DNA of 64,000 bases from Prevotella sp. AGR2160 (GCF_000424185.1 NZ_AUJK01000003.1:177705-241704); one strand, 5' to 3'; numbered from the stretch's first letter, positions 45,964 through 56,087 are shown. Notes: a model not told the origin generated them from the sequence alone. Translations and numbers: made by a program.

Positions 45964-46042
45964 TTCTTCGATAAGCTTTATAAAAAACAACACAAGCACT
46001 ATTACTTTAGGATATTACTGCAAATATAAACAATAGATCAAG

Positions 46043-47182
46043 ATGAATAAGTTGAAAACAATGATGGTGGCACTCTGCTGTGCCCTCGCTATCTCCGCCT
46101 GCGGTAGTAGTGATGATACTACCTCTTCTAATAATGGCGGCAACAATAACAACAACTCCGGTACCACAACACCGTCGGAACAGCCTTCGACGAACACCAC
46201 CACCTTTGTCAAAGGCGCTGATGTCAGTTGGGTCACGGAGATGCTCGCCGACGGAAAGACCTTTAACAACGGAAAGGTCAAGGATCTCGACGGTTTCATG
46301 AGCTATATGAAATCTCTCGGCGTCAACAGTATCCGTCTGCGCGTATGGGTGGACCCAAAGAACGAGGGAACTTCCTACTGTGATGTCGCTGACGTCACGA
46401 AGAAAGCCGTGGCGGCACGGAAAGCCGGTATGAAACTCATGATCGACTTCCATTACTCCGACACATGGGCTGATCCCGGCAACCAGAAGGTCCCCAAGGC
46501 TTGGAGCAGCTACACCTTCGCACAGATGAAACAGGCCGTCAGTGACCATACCCAATCGGTCCTCAGCGCACTGAAGAGCGCCGGTGTCGACTCCGTGGAA
46601 TGGGTACAGGTAGGCAACGAGACAAGTGATGGCATGCTCTGGAATGACAATGACATCTCCGTAACGGGAAAATGCTCAAAGAATCCGTCCAATTTCGCCG
46701 CATATATCACTGCCGGCTACAATGCCGCCAAGCGTGTTTATCCCAAGACAAAAGTGGTCGTCCACCTCGCCGAGGGACAGAATTCTTTCCTCTACACCCG
46801 GCTCTTCGGTCTGCTGAAGAAATACAACGCCTCCTACGATATCATCGGCATGTCACTCTATCCCGAGGACAGCAACTGGTCGTCTTATATCACCGATTGC
46901 ATCGCGAATATCAAATCGCTGAAGTCCACCTTCGGTAAGGACGTGATCATCTCTGAAATCGGCATGACATGGAACAGCAGTCAGGCTGACAGCTTCATCA
47001 AGACGATCCTCGCCAACGCTAAGACTACGGACGGCTGCGAGGGCGTCTTCTACTGGGAGCCCGAGGTCTACGGTGGCTGGAAACCGGCAGATTATACCGC
47101 CAAGGGGTGGAACGCCTACGGCAAGGGCGCTTTCGACACCACTGGTTCCGCCACCACCGCCTTCCAGGAGTTCAATAAGTAG
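46043..47182 (+). CDS. arabinogalactan endo-beta-1,4-galactanase (GH53)
   Basis: This 379-residue lipoprotein enzyme cuts beta-1,4-galactan side chains of pectin. Its signal ends at Cys20 (AISAC), and an N/S/T/G-rich linker (25-53) leads to the GH53 barrel. Catalytic residues are the acid/base Glu193 in VQVGNETSDGM and the nucleophile Glu305 in IISEIGMTW. Family blocks VKGADVSWV and IDFHYSDTWADPGNQ are intact. The lipid anchor suggests that it acts at the cell surface. Paired with the GH2 enzyme downstream, it would give galactose from short galactans. The divergent propeller regulator is the probable controller. Confidence 0.94.
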   Translation: MNKLKTMMVALCCALAISACGSSDDTTSSNNGGNNNNNSGTTTPSEQPSTNTTTFVKGADVSWVTEMLADGKTFNNGKVKDLDGFMSYMKSLGVNSIRLRVWVDPKNEGTSYCDVADVTKKAVAARKAGMKLMIDFHYSDTWADPGNQKVPKAWSSYTFAQMKQAVSDHTQSVLSALKSAGVDSVEWVQVGNETSDGMLWNDNDISVTGKCSKNPSNFAAYITAGYNAAKRVYPKTKVVVHLAEGQNSFLYTRLFGLLKKYNASYDIIGMSLYPEDSNWSSYITDCIANIKSLKSTFGKDVIISEIGMTWNSSQADSFIKTILANAKTTDGCEGVFYWEPEVYGGWKPADYTAKGWNAYGKGAFDTTGSATTAFQEFNK

Positions 47183-47254
47183 AGAGGGGCCCTCCCGACC
47201 CTCCTCGAAAGAAAGGGCTACGAATTTGCTCCCCATAAATGGCGCGTCCGTCAT

Positions 47255-47279
47255 GTGCTTGCGCTTTGCAAGCGCAAGG
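47255..47279. repeat. palindromic repeat family C, copy 4 (inverted)
   Basis: It reads gtgcttgcgctttgcaagcg and then caagg, the reverse complement of the family core. It lies between the galactanase and GH2 genes. Confidence 0.82.
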
Positions 47280-47319
47280 TAGCGCAGATGTGCCAACTTG
47301 CAAACCAGTCAACCAACAT

Positions 47320-49782
47320 ATGTCTTTCAATCACAAACTACTATTCACGATAGCCTCAGCCCTCTGCCTCCCCCTCGGGATGGCAGAGGCGGCACAGGCG
47401 CAGGTCCGTCAGGAGATCACGCTCCAGGACGGCTGGCAGTTCTCCCGCGACAGTATCCACTGGCAAACGGTCTCCGTTCCCCACGACTGGGCCATCGCCG
47501 GTCCCTTCGATAAGAAGTGGGACTTACAATATGTCGCCATCACTCAGAACGGTGAAACGGAGAAAAGCGAGAAATCTGGTCGGTCTGGAGCCCTGCCGTG
47601 GATCGGCAAAGGCTACTATGTCCGTTCATTCTCAGTTCCATCGCGTTATCAGCATGCCGTGCTCCATTTCGACGGCGCCATGAGTGAACCCACGGTCTAT
47701 GTCAACGGCCACCGCGCAGCCTACTGGGCTTACGGCTACAATGCCTTCCGTGTGGATGTCACGCCTTATATCCATCACGACGGCCGTCCGAACACCCTCT
47801 CCGTCAGTCTCAGCAATGAGGAAGAGAGCAGCCGCTGGTATCCCGGTGGTGGTATCTATCGTCCCGTAACCCTCATCCTCACGGGGAAAACACGCCTAGA
47901 CAGATGGAAAACCTTCTATCAGGCCACAAGCGTACAAGGCGACGAGGCTCTACTCCGCCTGCAGACAGCCATAGACGGTAAGGGAAAGGGGCTCGCTCTG
48001 GCTTTGACGCTCCTTGATGCCAACGGTCACTCCGTGGCCACGAAGCGTATCGACATCTCCGATGGAATGGCTGATTTTTCATTCTCCGTAAAAAATCCGA
48101 AACTCTGGAGTCCGGAGACACCTTATTTATATAGTGCACGGTTGCAGCTCTATCAGGGAAAGAAACTCATTGATGAGCGACAGGATAAGATCGGCATCCG
48201 CACGATCTCCTTCAGCAAAGAGCACGGTTTCATGCTCAACGGCAAGAGCCGCAAGTTCCAGGGAGTCTGCCTGCACCATGATCTCGGTCCTCTCGGTGCC
48301 GCCGTCAACAAGGCCGCACTCATCCGTCAGGTGGAGATCCTCAAGGATATGGGCTGCGATGCCATCCGCACCTCTCATAATATGCCGTCGACAATGCAGA
48401 TGGAAGTCTACGATTCACTCGGTATGATGGTCATGGCCGAGAGCTTCGATATGTGGAAATATCCGAAATGTAAGAACGGCTACGCCCGCTTCTTCGACCG
48501 TTGGGCCGACAAGGATATCACGAACCTTGTATTGAATCACCGCAACCACCCGTCGCTCGTGATGTACTCCATCGGTAACGAAATTCCCGAACAGTGGAGC
48601 GAAGAAGGTCGGCAGATCGCCGAACATCTTCAGGACCTATGCCATCAGCTCGATCCCACACGTCCCGTCACACAGGGAATGGACCGTGCGGAAGACGCGC
48701 TGAAGAGTGGTTTTGCGCAGACGATGGACATCCCGGGCTTCAACTACCGTGTACAGAAATACGACACGAATATCCAACAGCTGCCGAAGGGCTTCCTGCT
48801 CGGCTCGGAGACGGCATCTACCGTCAGCAGCCGCGGTGTCTATAAATTCCCCGTGACGATCTCCGATCATAACACCTATCCTGACGGACAGTGTTCAAGC
48901 TACGACACGGAATACTGTTCCTGGAGCAACCTCCCCGATGCCGACTTCCTCATGCAAGACGACCGCACCTATACCATCGGACAGTTCGTATGGACGGGCT
49001 TCGACTACCTGGGCGAGCCGACTCCTTACGACAACTACTGGCCAAGCCGCAGCAGCTATTTCGGGATCTGTGACCTCGCCGGTCTGCCGAAAGACCGCTA
49101 TTATCTCTATCGGTCTGTATGGAACAAGCACAGTCACACGCTCCACGTACTGCCCCACTGGACATGGCCGGGACGGGAAGGACAGGTGACACCTATCTTT
49201 GTCTATACCGACTATCCCAGTGCCGAACTCTTCATCAACGGTAAGAGTCAGGGACGGCACAGCAAGAAAGCCTACACGGTCGCCGCTGCCGACGCAAATA
49301 CCGAGAAGCCGTTGCTCGAGACAAAAGGACTGCTGGAGCGCTACCGGTTGATGTGGGACAGTGTCCGCTATGAGCCGGGAGTCGTCAAGGTCGTTGCCTA
49401 CGATGAGAAGGGAAATATCGCCGATTCCACCGTAGTCAAGACCGCAGGACCTGCGGCAAAGCTCATGCTGCAGAGTGACCGTACAAGTCTCCACCGTGAC
49501 AAGAATGATCTCGCTTACATCACTGTATCTCTGACCGACAAGGATGGCACGCTCTGCCCCGATGCCGACGATGAGATCACCGTCAATGTCACGGGCAACG
49601 GTGGCTTCGAGGCTATCTGCAACGGTGACGCCACAAGTCTGGAGTCCTTCAAGTCCCCGCACATGAAACTCTTCCACGGCCAGCTCGTCATCACCGTCCA
49701 TGCCGGCACCGCCACAGGTCCCGTCACCGTCACCGTGAAAGGCCACGGCTTGCAGAACAGCATCTCCATACCCGTAGAGTAG
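47320..49782 (+). CDS. GH2-family beta-galactosidase, exported
   Basis: This 820-residue enzyme hydrolyses terminal beta-galactosides. A signal peptide (about 1-26, ending AQAQ) precedes a sugar-binding domain (WQTVSVPHDWAIAGPFD), an immunoglobulin-like domain and the catalytic barrel. The acid/base is Glu421 in SIGNEIPEQ and the nucleophile Glu497 in LLGSETAST. C-terminal DUF4982-like and Ig-like domains follow (ELFINGKSQGRHSKK). The DWA/NE motifs are typical of Bacteroidetes GH2 enzymes. It would act on galacto-oligosaccharides from the galactanase. The start at 47320 was chosen because the longer frame reads through repeat C. Confidence 0.93.
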   Translation: MSFNHKLLFTIASALCLPLGMAEAAQAQVRQEITLQDGWQFSRDSIHWQTVSVPHDWAIAGPFDKKWDLQYVAITQNGETEKSEKSGRSGALPWIGKGYYVRSFSVPSRYQHAVLHFDGAMSEPTVYVNGHRAAYWAYGYNAFRVDVTPYIHHDGRPNTLSVSLSNEEESSRWYPGGGIYRPVTLILTGKTRLDRWKTFYQATSVQGDEALLRLQTAIDGKGKGLALALTLLDANGHSVATKRIDISDGMADFSFSVKNPKLWSPETPYLYSARLQLYQGKKLIDERQDKIGIRTISFSKEHGFMLNGKSRKFQGVCLHHDLGPLGAAVNKAALIRQVEILKDMGCDAIRTSHNMPSTMQMEVYDSLGMMVMAESFDMWKYPKCKNGYARFFDRWADKDITNLVLNHRNHPSLVMYSIGNEIPEQWSEEGRQIAEHLQDLCHQLDPTRPVTQGMDRAEDALKSGFAQTMDIPGFNYRVQKYDTNIQQLPKGFLLGSETASTVSSRGVYKFPVTISDHNTYPDGQCSSYDTEYCSWSNLPDADFLMQDDRTYTIGQFVWTGFDYLGEPTPYDNYWPSRSSYFGICDLAGLPKDRYYLYRSVWNKHSHTLHVLPHWTWPGREGQVTPIFVYTDYPSAELFINGKSQGRHSKKAYTVAAADANTEKPLLETKGLLERYRLMWDSVRYEPGVVKVVAYDEKGNIADSTVVKTAGPAAKLMLQSDRTSLHRDKNDLAYITVSLTDKDGTLCPDADDEITVNVTGNGGFEAICNGDATSLESFKSPHMKLFHGQLVITVHAGTATGPVTVTVKGHGLQNSISIPVE

Positions 49783-49790
49783 GGCCTCTT

Positions 49791-49808
49791 GTGTTTTGCA
49801 AGCGCAAG
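49791..49808. repeat. palindromic repeat family C, copy 5 (partial, inverted)
   Basis: It reads gtgttttgcaagcgcaag, a truncated copy of the core. It begins eight bases after the GH2 stop codon. Confidence 0.65.
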
Positions 49809-49850
49809 TCCCCTCCCTTAAGGTTTTTCAAAAAAAAGATGGCAAAAATC

Positions 49851-49881
49851 TTTGTCATCTTTTTTATTTTCCGTAACTTTG
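49851..49881 (+). promoter_or_regulatory. promoter of pnp
   Basis: TTTG (49851-49854) and TAACTTTG (49874-49881) are separated by 19 bases. The leader is about 70 bases and has a GC hairpin. Confidence 0.85.
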
Positions 49882-49957
49882 TAGCCGTTTATGTTTGTCG
49901 GGGAAAAGCCCGGGCAAATCTGATGTTTAGTCAAAACAATAAAGTTTTAATTTTTTC

Positions 49958-52168
49958 ATGAACGTAATTACGAAAAGTGTTCAGTTGCCTGATGGAAGAA
50001 CCATCACAATTGAAACCGGAAAAGTTGCGAAACAGGCTGATGGTGCTGCGGTTCTCCGCATGGGCAACACAGTACTCTTGGCAACCGTTTGCGCAGCAAA
50101 GGAAGCAGTTCCGGGTACCGATTTTATGCCTTTGCAAGTAGACTACCGTGAGCAGTACAGTGCTGCCGGTCGTTTCCCCGGAGGCTTCACCAAGCGTGAA
50201 GGCAAAGCTAACGATGACGAAATCTTAACCTCTCGACTCGTGGACCGCGCCCTGCGTCCACTCTTCCCCGCTGATTATCACTGTGAAGTTTATGTACAGG
50301 TCATGCTGCTGTCCGCTGACGGCAAGGACCAGCCCGATGCCCTCGCCGGCTTCGCTGCCTCCGCTGCCATGGCTTGCTCCACCATACCTTTCGAGTGCAC
50401 GATCTCCGAGTGCCGTGTAGCACGTATCAACGGTGAGTTCGTGATCAACCCGACCTTCGACCAGATGAAGGATGCCGACATGGACCTTATGGTCGGTGCC
50501 ACGAAGGACAACATCATGATGGTCGAGGGTGAGATGGATGAGGTTCAGGAGAAAGACCTCATCGACGCCCTCAAGGCCGCTCATGCCGCTATCAAGCCAA
50601 TGTGCGAGTTGCAGGATGAGATCGCCAAGGAGCTCGGCACGGACAAGAAGCGTGAGTATGACGATGAGATCAATGATGAGGACCTCCGTCAGCAGATCAA
50701 GGACGAGCTCTACAAGCCGGCATACGAGATCAACCACAAGGCACTGCCGAAGCAGGAGCGCAACGATGCCTTCGACAAGCTCCTCGCTGACTTCCTGGAG
50801 AAATACGATGCCGCTCATACCGACCTCTCTGAGGAAGACCTCGAAGAGAAGCATGCGGAGGCTACCCGTTACTATGCCGACGTGATGCGTGACGCCATGC
50901 GCCGCTGCATCCTCGACGAGAACCTTCGTATGGATGGCCGTAAGCCTACTGATATCCGTCCGATCTGGTGCGAGGTCAGTCCGCTGCCGATGCCCCACGG
51001 AAGTGCTATCTTCCAGCGTGGTGAGACGATGTCGCTCTCTACCTGTACCCTCGGTACGAAACTTGATGAGAAGATGGTTGATGATGTCCTTGTCAAGGGC
51101 TATCAGCGCTTCCTCCTCCACTATAACTTCCCGCCGTTCTGTACCGGTGAGGCTAAGGCCCAGCGTGGCGTTGGCCGCCGTGAGATCGGTCATGGTCACC
51201 TCGCCTGGCGTGCCCTCAAGGGTCAGATCCCTGAGGACTTCCCCTACACGATCCGCCTCGTCAGCCAGATCCTCGAGTCCAACGGCTCCTCTTCCATGGC
51301 TACGACTTGCGCTGGTACCCTCGCCCTGATGGACGCCGGTGTACCTATCAAGAAGCCCGTCAGCGGTATTGCCATGGGTTTGATCAAGAACCCCGGTGAA
51401 GACAAATACGCTGTCCTCTCCGATATCCTCGGTGATGAGGACCACCTCGGTGATATGGACTTCAAGACCACGGGTACCCGTGACGGTCTGACAGCCACAC
51501 AGATGGATATCAAGTGTGATGGTCTGAGCTTTGAGATCCTTGAGAAGGCGCTCATGCAGGCTAAAGCCGGCCGTGAGCACATCCTCAACAAGATGATGGA
51601 GACCATCTCCGAACCCCGTAAGGAACTCAAGCCGCAGGTACCGCGTATCGAGGCCTTCGATATTCCTAAAGAGTTCATCGGCGCTGTCATCGGCCCGGGT
51701 GGAAAGATCATCCAGCAGATGCAGGAAGAGACCGGTGCCACGATCACCATCGACGAGGCTGACGGCAAGGGCCATGTACAGGTCAGTGCTCCTAACAAGG
51801 AGAGCATCGACGCCGCTCTGGCAAAGATCAAAGCTATCGTCGCCATTCCGGAGGTTGGTGAGGTCTATGAGGGTACGGTCCGCAGTATCATGCCTTACGG
51901 CTGCTTCGTAGAGATCCTGCCGGGTAAGGACGGACTCCTCCATATCTCTGAGATCGACTGGAAGCGCCTCAACACTGTTGAGGAAGCCGGCATCCACGAG
52001 GGTGACAAGATCAAGGTCAAACTCCTGGAGATCGATCCCAAGACCGGTAAGTATAAACTCTCTCACCGTGTTCTCCTCCCGAAGCCGGAAGGCTATGTGG
52101 AACGTGAGCGTCGTCCCCGCCGCGACCGTGGCGAGCGTCGTCCCCGTCGTGAGCAGAAAGAGGATTAA
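49958..52168 (+). CDS. pnp: polyribonucleotide nucleotidyltransferase
   Basis: This phosphorolytic 3'-5' exonuclease acts in RNA turnover. It has 736 residues. Two RNase PH domains (first [21 protein letters not shown]; second near [19 protein letters not shown]) are followed by a KH domain ([19 protein letters not shown]) and an S1 domain ([20 protein letters not shown]). The catalytic block [15 protein letters not shown] is intact. The last 20 residues are rich in Arg ([19 protein letters not shown]). It has its own promoter and terminator. The leader hairpin (about 49893-49921) may be a regulatory site, as is known for pnp in E. coli. Confidence 0.98.
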   Translation: MNVITKSVQLPDGRTITIETGKVAKQADGAAVLRMGNTVLLATVCAAKEAVPGTDFMPLQVDYREQYSAAGRFPGGFTKREGKANDDEILTSRLVDRALRPLFPADYHCEVYVQVMLLSADGKDQPDALAGFAASAAMACSTIPFECTISECRVARINGEFVINPTFDQMKDADMDLMVGATKDNIMMVEGEMDEVQEKDLIDALKAAHAAIKPMCELQDEIAKELGTDKKREYDDEINDEDLRQQIKDELYKPAYEINHKALPKQERNDAFDKLLADFLEKYDAAHTDLSEEDLEEKHAEATRYYADVMRDAMRRCILDENLRMDGRKPTDIRPIWCEVSPLPMPHGSAIFQRGETMSLSTCTLGTKLDEKMVDDVLVKGYQRFLLHYNFPPFCTGEAKAQRGVGRREIGHGHLAWRALKGQIPEDFPYTIRLVSQILESNGSSSMATTCAGTLALMDAGVPIKKPVSGIAMGLIKNPGEDKYAVLSDILGDEDHLGDMDFKTTGTRDGLTATQMDIKCDGLSFEILEKALMQAKAGREHILNKMMETISEPRKELKPQVPRIEAFDIPKEFIGAVIGPGGKIIQQMQEETGATITIDEADGKGHVQVSAPNKESIDAALAKIKAIVAIPEVGEVYEGTVRSIMPYGCFVEILPGKDGLLHISEIDWKRLNTVEEAGIHEGDKIKVKLLEIDPKTGKYKLSHRVLLPKPEGYVERERRPRRDRGERRPRREQKED

Positions 52169-52195
52169 TTAGAGAATTCTTCTATAGATGATAGA

Positions 52196-52234
52196 AGCCC
52201 CGCTTGGTCAGTGATGGCCGACGGGGCTTTTTTG
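52196..52234 (+). terminator. intrinsic terminator of pnp
   Basis: agccccg pairs with cggggct, with the inner part ttggtca/tggccga also pairing after a one-base bulge, and a TTTTTT tail follows. Confidence 0.88.
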
Positions 52235-52312
52235 TTACTTTAACATTGTATTGAAGCAAGGAATCGAAAATATTCCGTTATACAAACAGATTAAAAACAA
52301 ACAGCAAATAAG

Positions 52313-52942
52313 ATGAAAGCAAAGAAAATGATTTTGAGCCTCCTGGCTGTAGCAGCCATGGCGCTCACCCTGACCGCTTGTAATGATGATGACAATGACA
52401 CGTGGGAGAAAGCCTCCAGCGCTCAGATTACCGCAAAGGCCACACAGATCCGCAGCTACCTCACCCCTTCCGGTAAGTTCTATTATAAGAGGTATACAGC
52501 CAACAAAATGGACTCTGTACAGAACCGCCTCGCGCTGACCATGCCTAATGACACGACGATCATGGTCTACAACATCCCCAACACCGTCTTCGCCTCTGCC
52601 ATCGACTCTACGACGGCTGAAGGACTGAAACTCAAGCACGCCGTCATGAACGCCACGGAGAAGACCGTCAACCTGAATATCCGTCTGGCATACTTCACCT
52701 ACTCAGGTGATAATTCCACCTACTGTTTCCTCACGCCGCGTGATGTGACGTTCACCATCCCCTACTCTTCTACAACGGCTTCCGACAAGATTACTTTCAG
52801 CTTCTGGCTGAACCAGTATCAGGCTGCATGGGACAGCAACAAAGTCCTCGTGCTGCAGGGCCTCCTTGCCGGATATACATTGAACAAAGGCTCCTTCCAG
52901 CAGTTCTCTAACCCCACCTACTGCTTCGTATATTGCAAATAA
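52313..52942 (+). CDS. small lipoprotein, DUF4840-like
   Basis: This 209-residue protein has a lipoprotein signal ending at Cys23 (TLTAC) followed by NDDDND, a pattern of exported Bacteroidetes lipoproteins. The remainder is beta-rich with no catalytic motif. The overall composition resembles DUF4840 proteins, but I am not certain of that. The last residues read PTYCFVYCK. It lies between the terminator of pnp and a terminator directly downstream, so it is a single-gene unit. Its promoter is not clear. It is probably surface-exposed. Confidence 0.55.
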   Translation: MKAKKMILSLLAVAAMALTLTACNDDDNDTWEKASSAQITAKATQIRSYLTPSGKFYYKRYTANKMDSVQNRLALTMPNDTTIMVYNIPNTVFASAIDSTTAEGLKLKHAVMNATEKTVNLNIRLAYFTYSGDNSTYCFLTPRDVTFTIPYSSTTASDKITFSFWLNQYQAAWDSNKVLVLQGLLAGYTLNKGSFQQFSNPTYCFVYCK

Positions 52943-52971
52943 AACATTTGCTACGAATATACACAAAAATG

Positions 52972-53005
52972 AAACGGATACATCACCTTGTATCCGTTTT
53001 TTTTT
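52972..53005 (+). terminator. terminator of the small lipoprotein gene
   Basis: aaacggataca pairs perfectly with tgtatccgttt around a six-base loop, with a T run following. It merges with the -7 box of xylB. Confidence 0.85.
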
Positions 53006-53006
53006 G

Positions 53007-53014
53007 TAACTTTG
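53007..53014 (+). promoter_or_regulatory. -7 box of the xylB operon
   Basis: TAACTTTG starts directly after the T tail of the preceding terminator, 38 bases before xylB. An ordinary -33 box would lie inside the terminator hairpin, and the best match there (TTG at 52988) is closer than usual. Confidence 0.6.
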
Positions 53015-53052
53015 CCTCCAATAAACTAAGAACGATCAACTAAAAACTAATA

Positions 53053-54552
53053 ATGACAATGAACAAACGATTCTTACTCGGTTTCGACGTAGGCTCTTCC
53101 TCCGTGAAAGCCTCACTGACAGATATAGACAATGGTGACATCGTTGCCTCTGCCTTCTTCCCCGATCATGAAGCCCCCATCAAGGCCGTAAAGGCGGGAT
53201 GGGCCGAACAAGACCCGCAGATGTGGTGGGATAATGCCAAACTGGCGTTGCAAAAGACAATGGCTGACGCCGGAGCTAAAGGAGAGGATATCGCCGCCAT
53301 CGGTATCTCCTATCAAATGCACGGCCTCGTATGTGTCGACAAGAACCAACAGGTACTCCGTGACGCCATCATCTGGTGTGACTCCCGTGCCGTACCCTAC
53401 GGCGAGCATGCCTTTGAGGATCTCGGTGCTGACCGCTGTCTGACACATCTCCTGAACTCCCCGGGAAACTTCACTGCCGCAAAACTGGCATGGGTGAAAG
53501 AGAATGAGCCGCAGCTCTTCGACCGCATTGATAAGATCATGCTCCCCGGCGACTACCTCGCCATGCGCCTCAGCGGACAGGTGAACACCACCATCGAAGG
53601 CCTCTCCGAAGGGATTATGTGGGATTTCCAAGAGAAGAAACCGGCAAAGTTCCTCCTCGACTACTTCGGCTTCCCCGAGGATATCCTGCCGGAGATCGTG
53701 CCGACCTTTGGCATCCAAGCAACCGTCAGCAAGGAGGCAGCCGCAGAACTCGGACTGAAAGAGGGTACGCCGATCAGCTACCGTGCCGGCGACCAACCGA
53801 ACAATGCCGTATCCCTCAATGTCTTCAACCCCGGTGAGATCGCCTCTACAGCCGGTACATCGGGCGTTGTCTACGGTGTCCTCGGAGAGGTTAACTACGA
53901 TCCGAAGAGTCGCGTGAACACATTCGCACACGCCAACTACACACCCGACCTGACGCGTCTCGGTGTCCTCCTCTGTATCAACGGCACCGGAATCCTCAAC
54001 GCATGGATACATCGCAACGTGACACCTGATGTCGGTTACGCAGAGATGAACGACCTCGCTGCCACTGTCCCCGTAGGTGCCGACGGCGTGACCATCATCC
54101 CCTTCGGCAATGGCGCCGAGCGTGTATTGGAGAACGAGGAGACGGGTTGCAGCATTCATGGGCTGAACTTCAACAAGCATTCCCGTGCCCACCTCGTCCG
54201 TGCCGCCCAGGAGGGTATCGTCTTCTCCTTCTGCTATGGTATGGAAATCATGCGTGCCATGGGCATGGACATTCAAAAGATCCACGCCGGCAAGGCCAAT
54301 ATGTTCCTCTCTCCCCTCTTCCGGGAGGCACTGGCCACAACGAGCGGTGCCACCATCGAACTCTACCAGACCGACGGCAGCGCCGGTGCCGCCAAGGGCG
54401 CAGGAATCGGCGCAGGAATCTATAAGGACCATGACGAGGCCTTCGCAACCCTGAAGAAACTCTCCGTCATTGAGCCGAATGGCAAATTGACCGCAGACTA
54501 TCAAACTGCTTATGAGCGCTGGAAGGAAGTGCTGCAGAAAGAAATGGCATAA
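53053..54552 (+). CDS. xylB: xylulokinase
   Basis: This FGGY-family kinase phosphorylates D-xylulose. It has 499 residues. The N-terminal nucleotide-binding fold starts FLLGFDVGSSSVKASL. The substrate-proximal MHGLVCVD matches the xylulokinase type (MHGLV), and the probable catalytic Asp is D247 in YRAGDQPNNAVSLN. The C-terminal ATPase part includes DGSAGAAKGAGIGAG. A probable xylose symporter follows 65 bases later. No xylose isomerase is seen, so xylA would have to be elsewhere in the genome. MTMNKRF gives two possible starts (53053 or 53059). Confidence 0.94.
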   Translation: MTMNKRFLLGFDVGSSSVKASLTDIDNGDIVASAFFPDHEAPIKAVKAGWAEQDPQMWWDNAKLALQKTMADAGAKGEDIAAIGISYQMHGLVCVDKNQQVLRDAIIWCDSRAVPYGEHAFEDLGADRCLTHLLNSPGNFTAAKLAWVKENEPQLFDRIDKIMLPGDYLAMRLSGQVNTTIEGLSEGIMWDFQEKKPAKFLLDYFGFPEDILPEIVPTFGIQATVSKEAAAELGLKEGTPISYRAGDQPNNAVSLNVFNPGEIASTAGTSGVVYGVLGEVNYDPKSRVNTFAHANYTPDLTRLGVLLCINGTGILNAWIHRNVTPDVGYAEMNDLAATVPVGADGVTIIPFGNGAERVLENEETGCSIHGLNFNKHSRAHLVRAAQEGIVFSFCYGMEIMRAMGMDIQKIHAGKANMFLSPLFREALATTSGATIELYQTDGSAGAAKGAGIGAGIYKDHDEAFATLKKLSVIEPNGKLTADYQTAYERWKEVLQKEMA

Positions 54553-54617
54553 CCCTCTACAGGCCTCATCGACGGAATCATACAGAAATAACTAAACTGA
54601 TCAGCAATACGAAAACT

Positions 54618-56087
54618 ATGAACCAAAATCAATCAGGCAGCAAAGCCTATCTTACTGCCATCGTGATGGTGGCCGTCCTCGGCGGCCTCCTCTTCGGCTA
54701 CGACACCGCCGTGATCTCCGGAGCGGAGAAAGGCCTGCAGGCCTTCTTCCTCGGTGCCCCCGACTTCCAATATAGTGATTTCATGCACGGCTTCACGTCG
54801 TCGTCAGCCCTCATCGGCTGCATCATCGGCTCTGCCCTCTCGGGGCTCTTCGCCTCACGTCTGGGCCGTAAGAAGAGTTTGATTTTCGCCGGTGTCTGCT
54901 TCTTCCTCTCCGCATGGGGAAGTATGGAACCGGAGACGTTCGGACTACTGCCTTATGGCAAACCGAGTTGGACACTTCTTGTCGTATTCAACCTCTACCG
55001 TGTCCTCGGGGGGATCGGCGTGGGCATGGCAAGTGCCATCTGTCCGATGTATATCGGTGAGATCGCTCCAACGAATATCCGTGGCATGCTCGTAAGCTTC
55101 AACCAGTTTGCGATCATCTTCGGTCAGTTGGTGGTATACTTCGTCAACTTCCTCATCCTCGGCGACCATACGAACCCGATCATCGAGTCCATCGGCAACG
55201 GATTCTCGAAACTCATGCCGGGAAGCGATCCTTGGACGATCACGACGGGCTGGCGCTATATGTTCGGCTCAGAGTGCGTACCGGCAGGCCTCTTCACCTT
55301 ATTAATATGTTTCGTTCCGGAGACGCCACGTTACCTCGTGATGATCCACCAAGACGACAAAGCCCTGCAGGTCCTCACCCGCATCAACGGCATCGACATT
55401 GCGCGCAAGACGCTCGAAGATATCAAGAATACGATCACGACAAAGACGGAGAAACTCTTCTCCTATGGATTTATGTGTATCTTCGTGGGTATTATGCTGA
55501 GTGTTTTTCAACAGGCCATCGGCATCAATGCCGTGCTCTACTATGCCCCGCGAATCTTCTCTGACATGGGTATGAGCAACCCGATGGTACAGACGGTGAT
55601 CATGGGCGTTGTCAACATCTCCTTCACTCTCGTGGCCGTCTTCACCGTAGAGAGACTCGGTCGTAAGCCGTTGCTCATCTGGGGCTCCATCGGTATGGCC
55701 ATCGGTGCCTTCGGCGTAGCCCTGACCTTCGGCAACCCGGCCCTGAGTATGGTCACGATGCTCTCCATCATGATCTACTCCGCCTGTTTCATGTTCTCCT
55801 GGGGACCGATCTGCTGGGTGCTCATCGCGGAGATCTTCCCGAACACCATCCGTGGCGCTGCAGTAGCCATCGCTGTAGCATTCCAATGGATCTTCAACTT
55901 CATCGTCAGTTCCACCTTCGTGCCAATGTTCAATATGCACCTCACGGCGGGTGACAACTTCGGTCATTGGTTCACCTACGGCCTTTACGGCGTGATCTGT
56001 GTCCTCGCCGCCCTCTTCGTCTGGAAACTTGTTCCCGAGACGAAAGGCAAGACGCTGGAGGATATGACGAAGCTCTGGCGCAAATAA
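54618..56087 (+). CDS. xylE: MFS sugar porter, xylose-proton symporter type
   Basis: This 489-residue inner-membrane transporter has about 12 spans. Sugar-porter motifs include GGLLFGYDTAVISGAE at the start, ASRLGRKKSL between spans 2 and 3, and the GRK motif again in VERLGRKPLLIWG. It also has FVPETPRYL before the central loop and LVPETKGKTLEDM at the end. This set matches the xylose/arabinose/glucose symporters of the XylE group, and the position after xylB points to xylose. The exact sugar is inferred. A strong terminator follows. Confidence 0.88.
   Translation: MNQNQSGSKAYLTAIVMVAVLGGLLFGYDTAVISGAEKGLQAFFLGAPDFQYSDFMHGFTSSSALIGCIIGSALSGLFASRLGRKKSLIFAGVCFFLSAWGSMEPETFGLLPYGKPSWTLLVVFNLYRVLGGIGVGMASAICPMYIGEIAPTNIRGMLVSFNQFAIIFGQLVVYFVNFLILGDHTNPIIESIGNGFSKLMPGSDPWTITTGWRYMFGSECVPAGLFTLLICFVPETPRYLVMIHQDDKALQVLTRINGIDIARKTLEDIKNTITTKTEKLFSYGFMCIFVGIMLSVFQQAIGINAVLYYAPRIFSDMGMSNPMVQTVIMGVVNISFTLVAVFTVERLGRKPLLIWGSIGMAIGAFGVALTFGNPALSMVTMLSIMIYSACFMFSWGPICWVLIAEIFPNTIRGAAVAIAVAFQWIFNFIVSSTFVPMFNMHLTAGDNFGHWFTYGLYGVICVLAALFVWKLVPETKGKTLEDMTKLWRK

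Noticed and set aside
45808..45999. 63-codon minus-strand frame upstream of the AraC regulator
   Set aside because: It overlaps both promoters and the galactanase leader and has no recognisable domain.
47239..47319. Longer GH2 start
   Set aside because: The extra residues (CACALQAQG) are repeat C read in frame; the signal peptide starts at 47320.
49893..49921. Riboswitch in the pnp leader
   Set aside because: Only a simple hairpin is visible, with no known aptamer motif. It may still be a PNPase autoregulation site.
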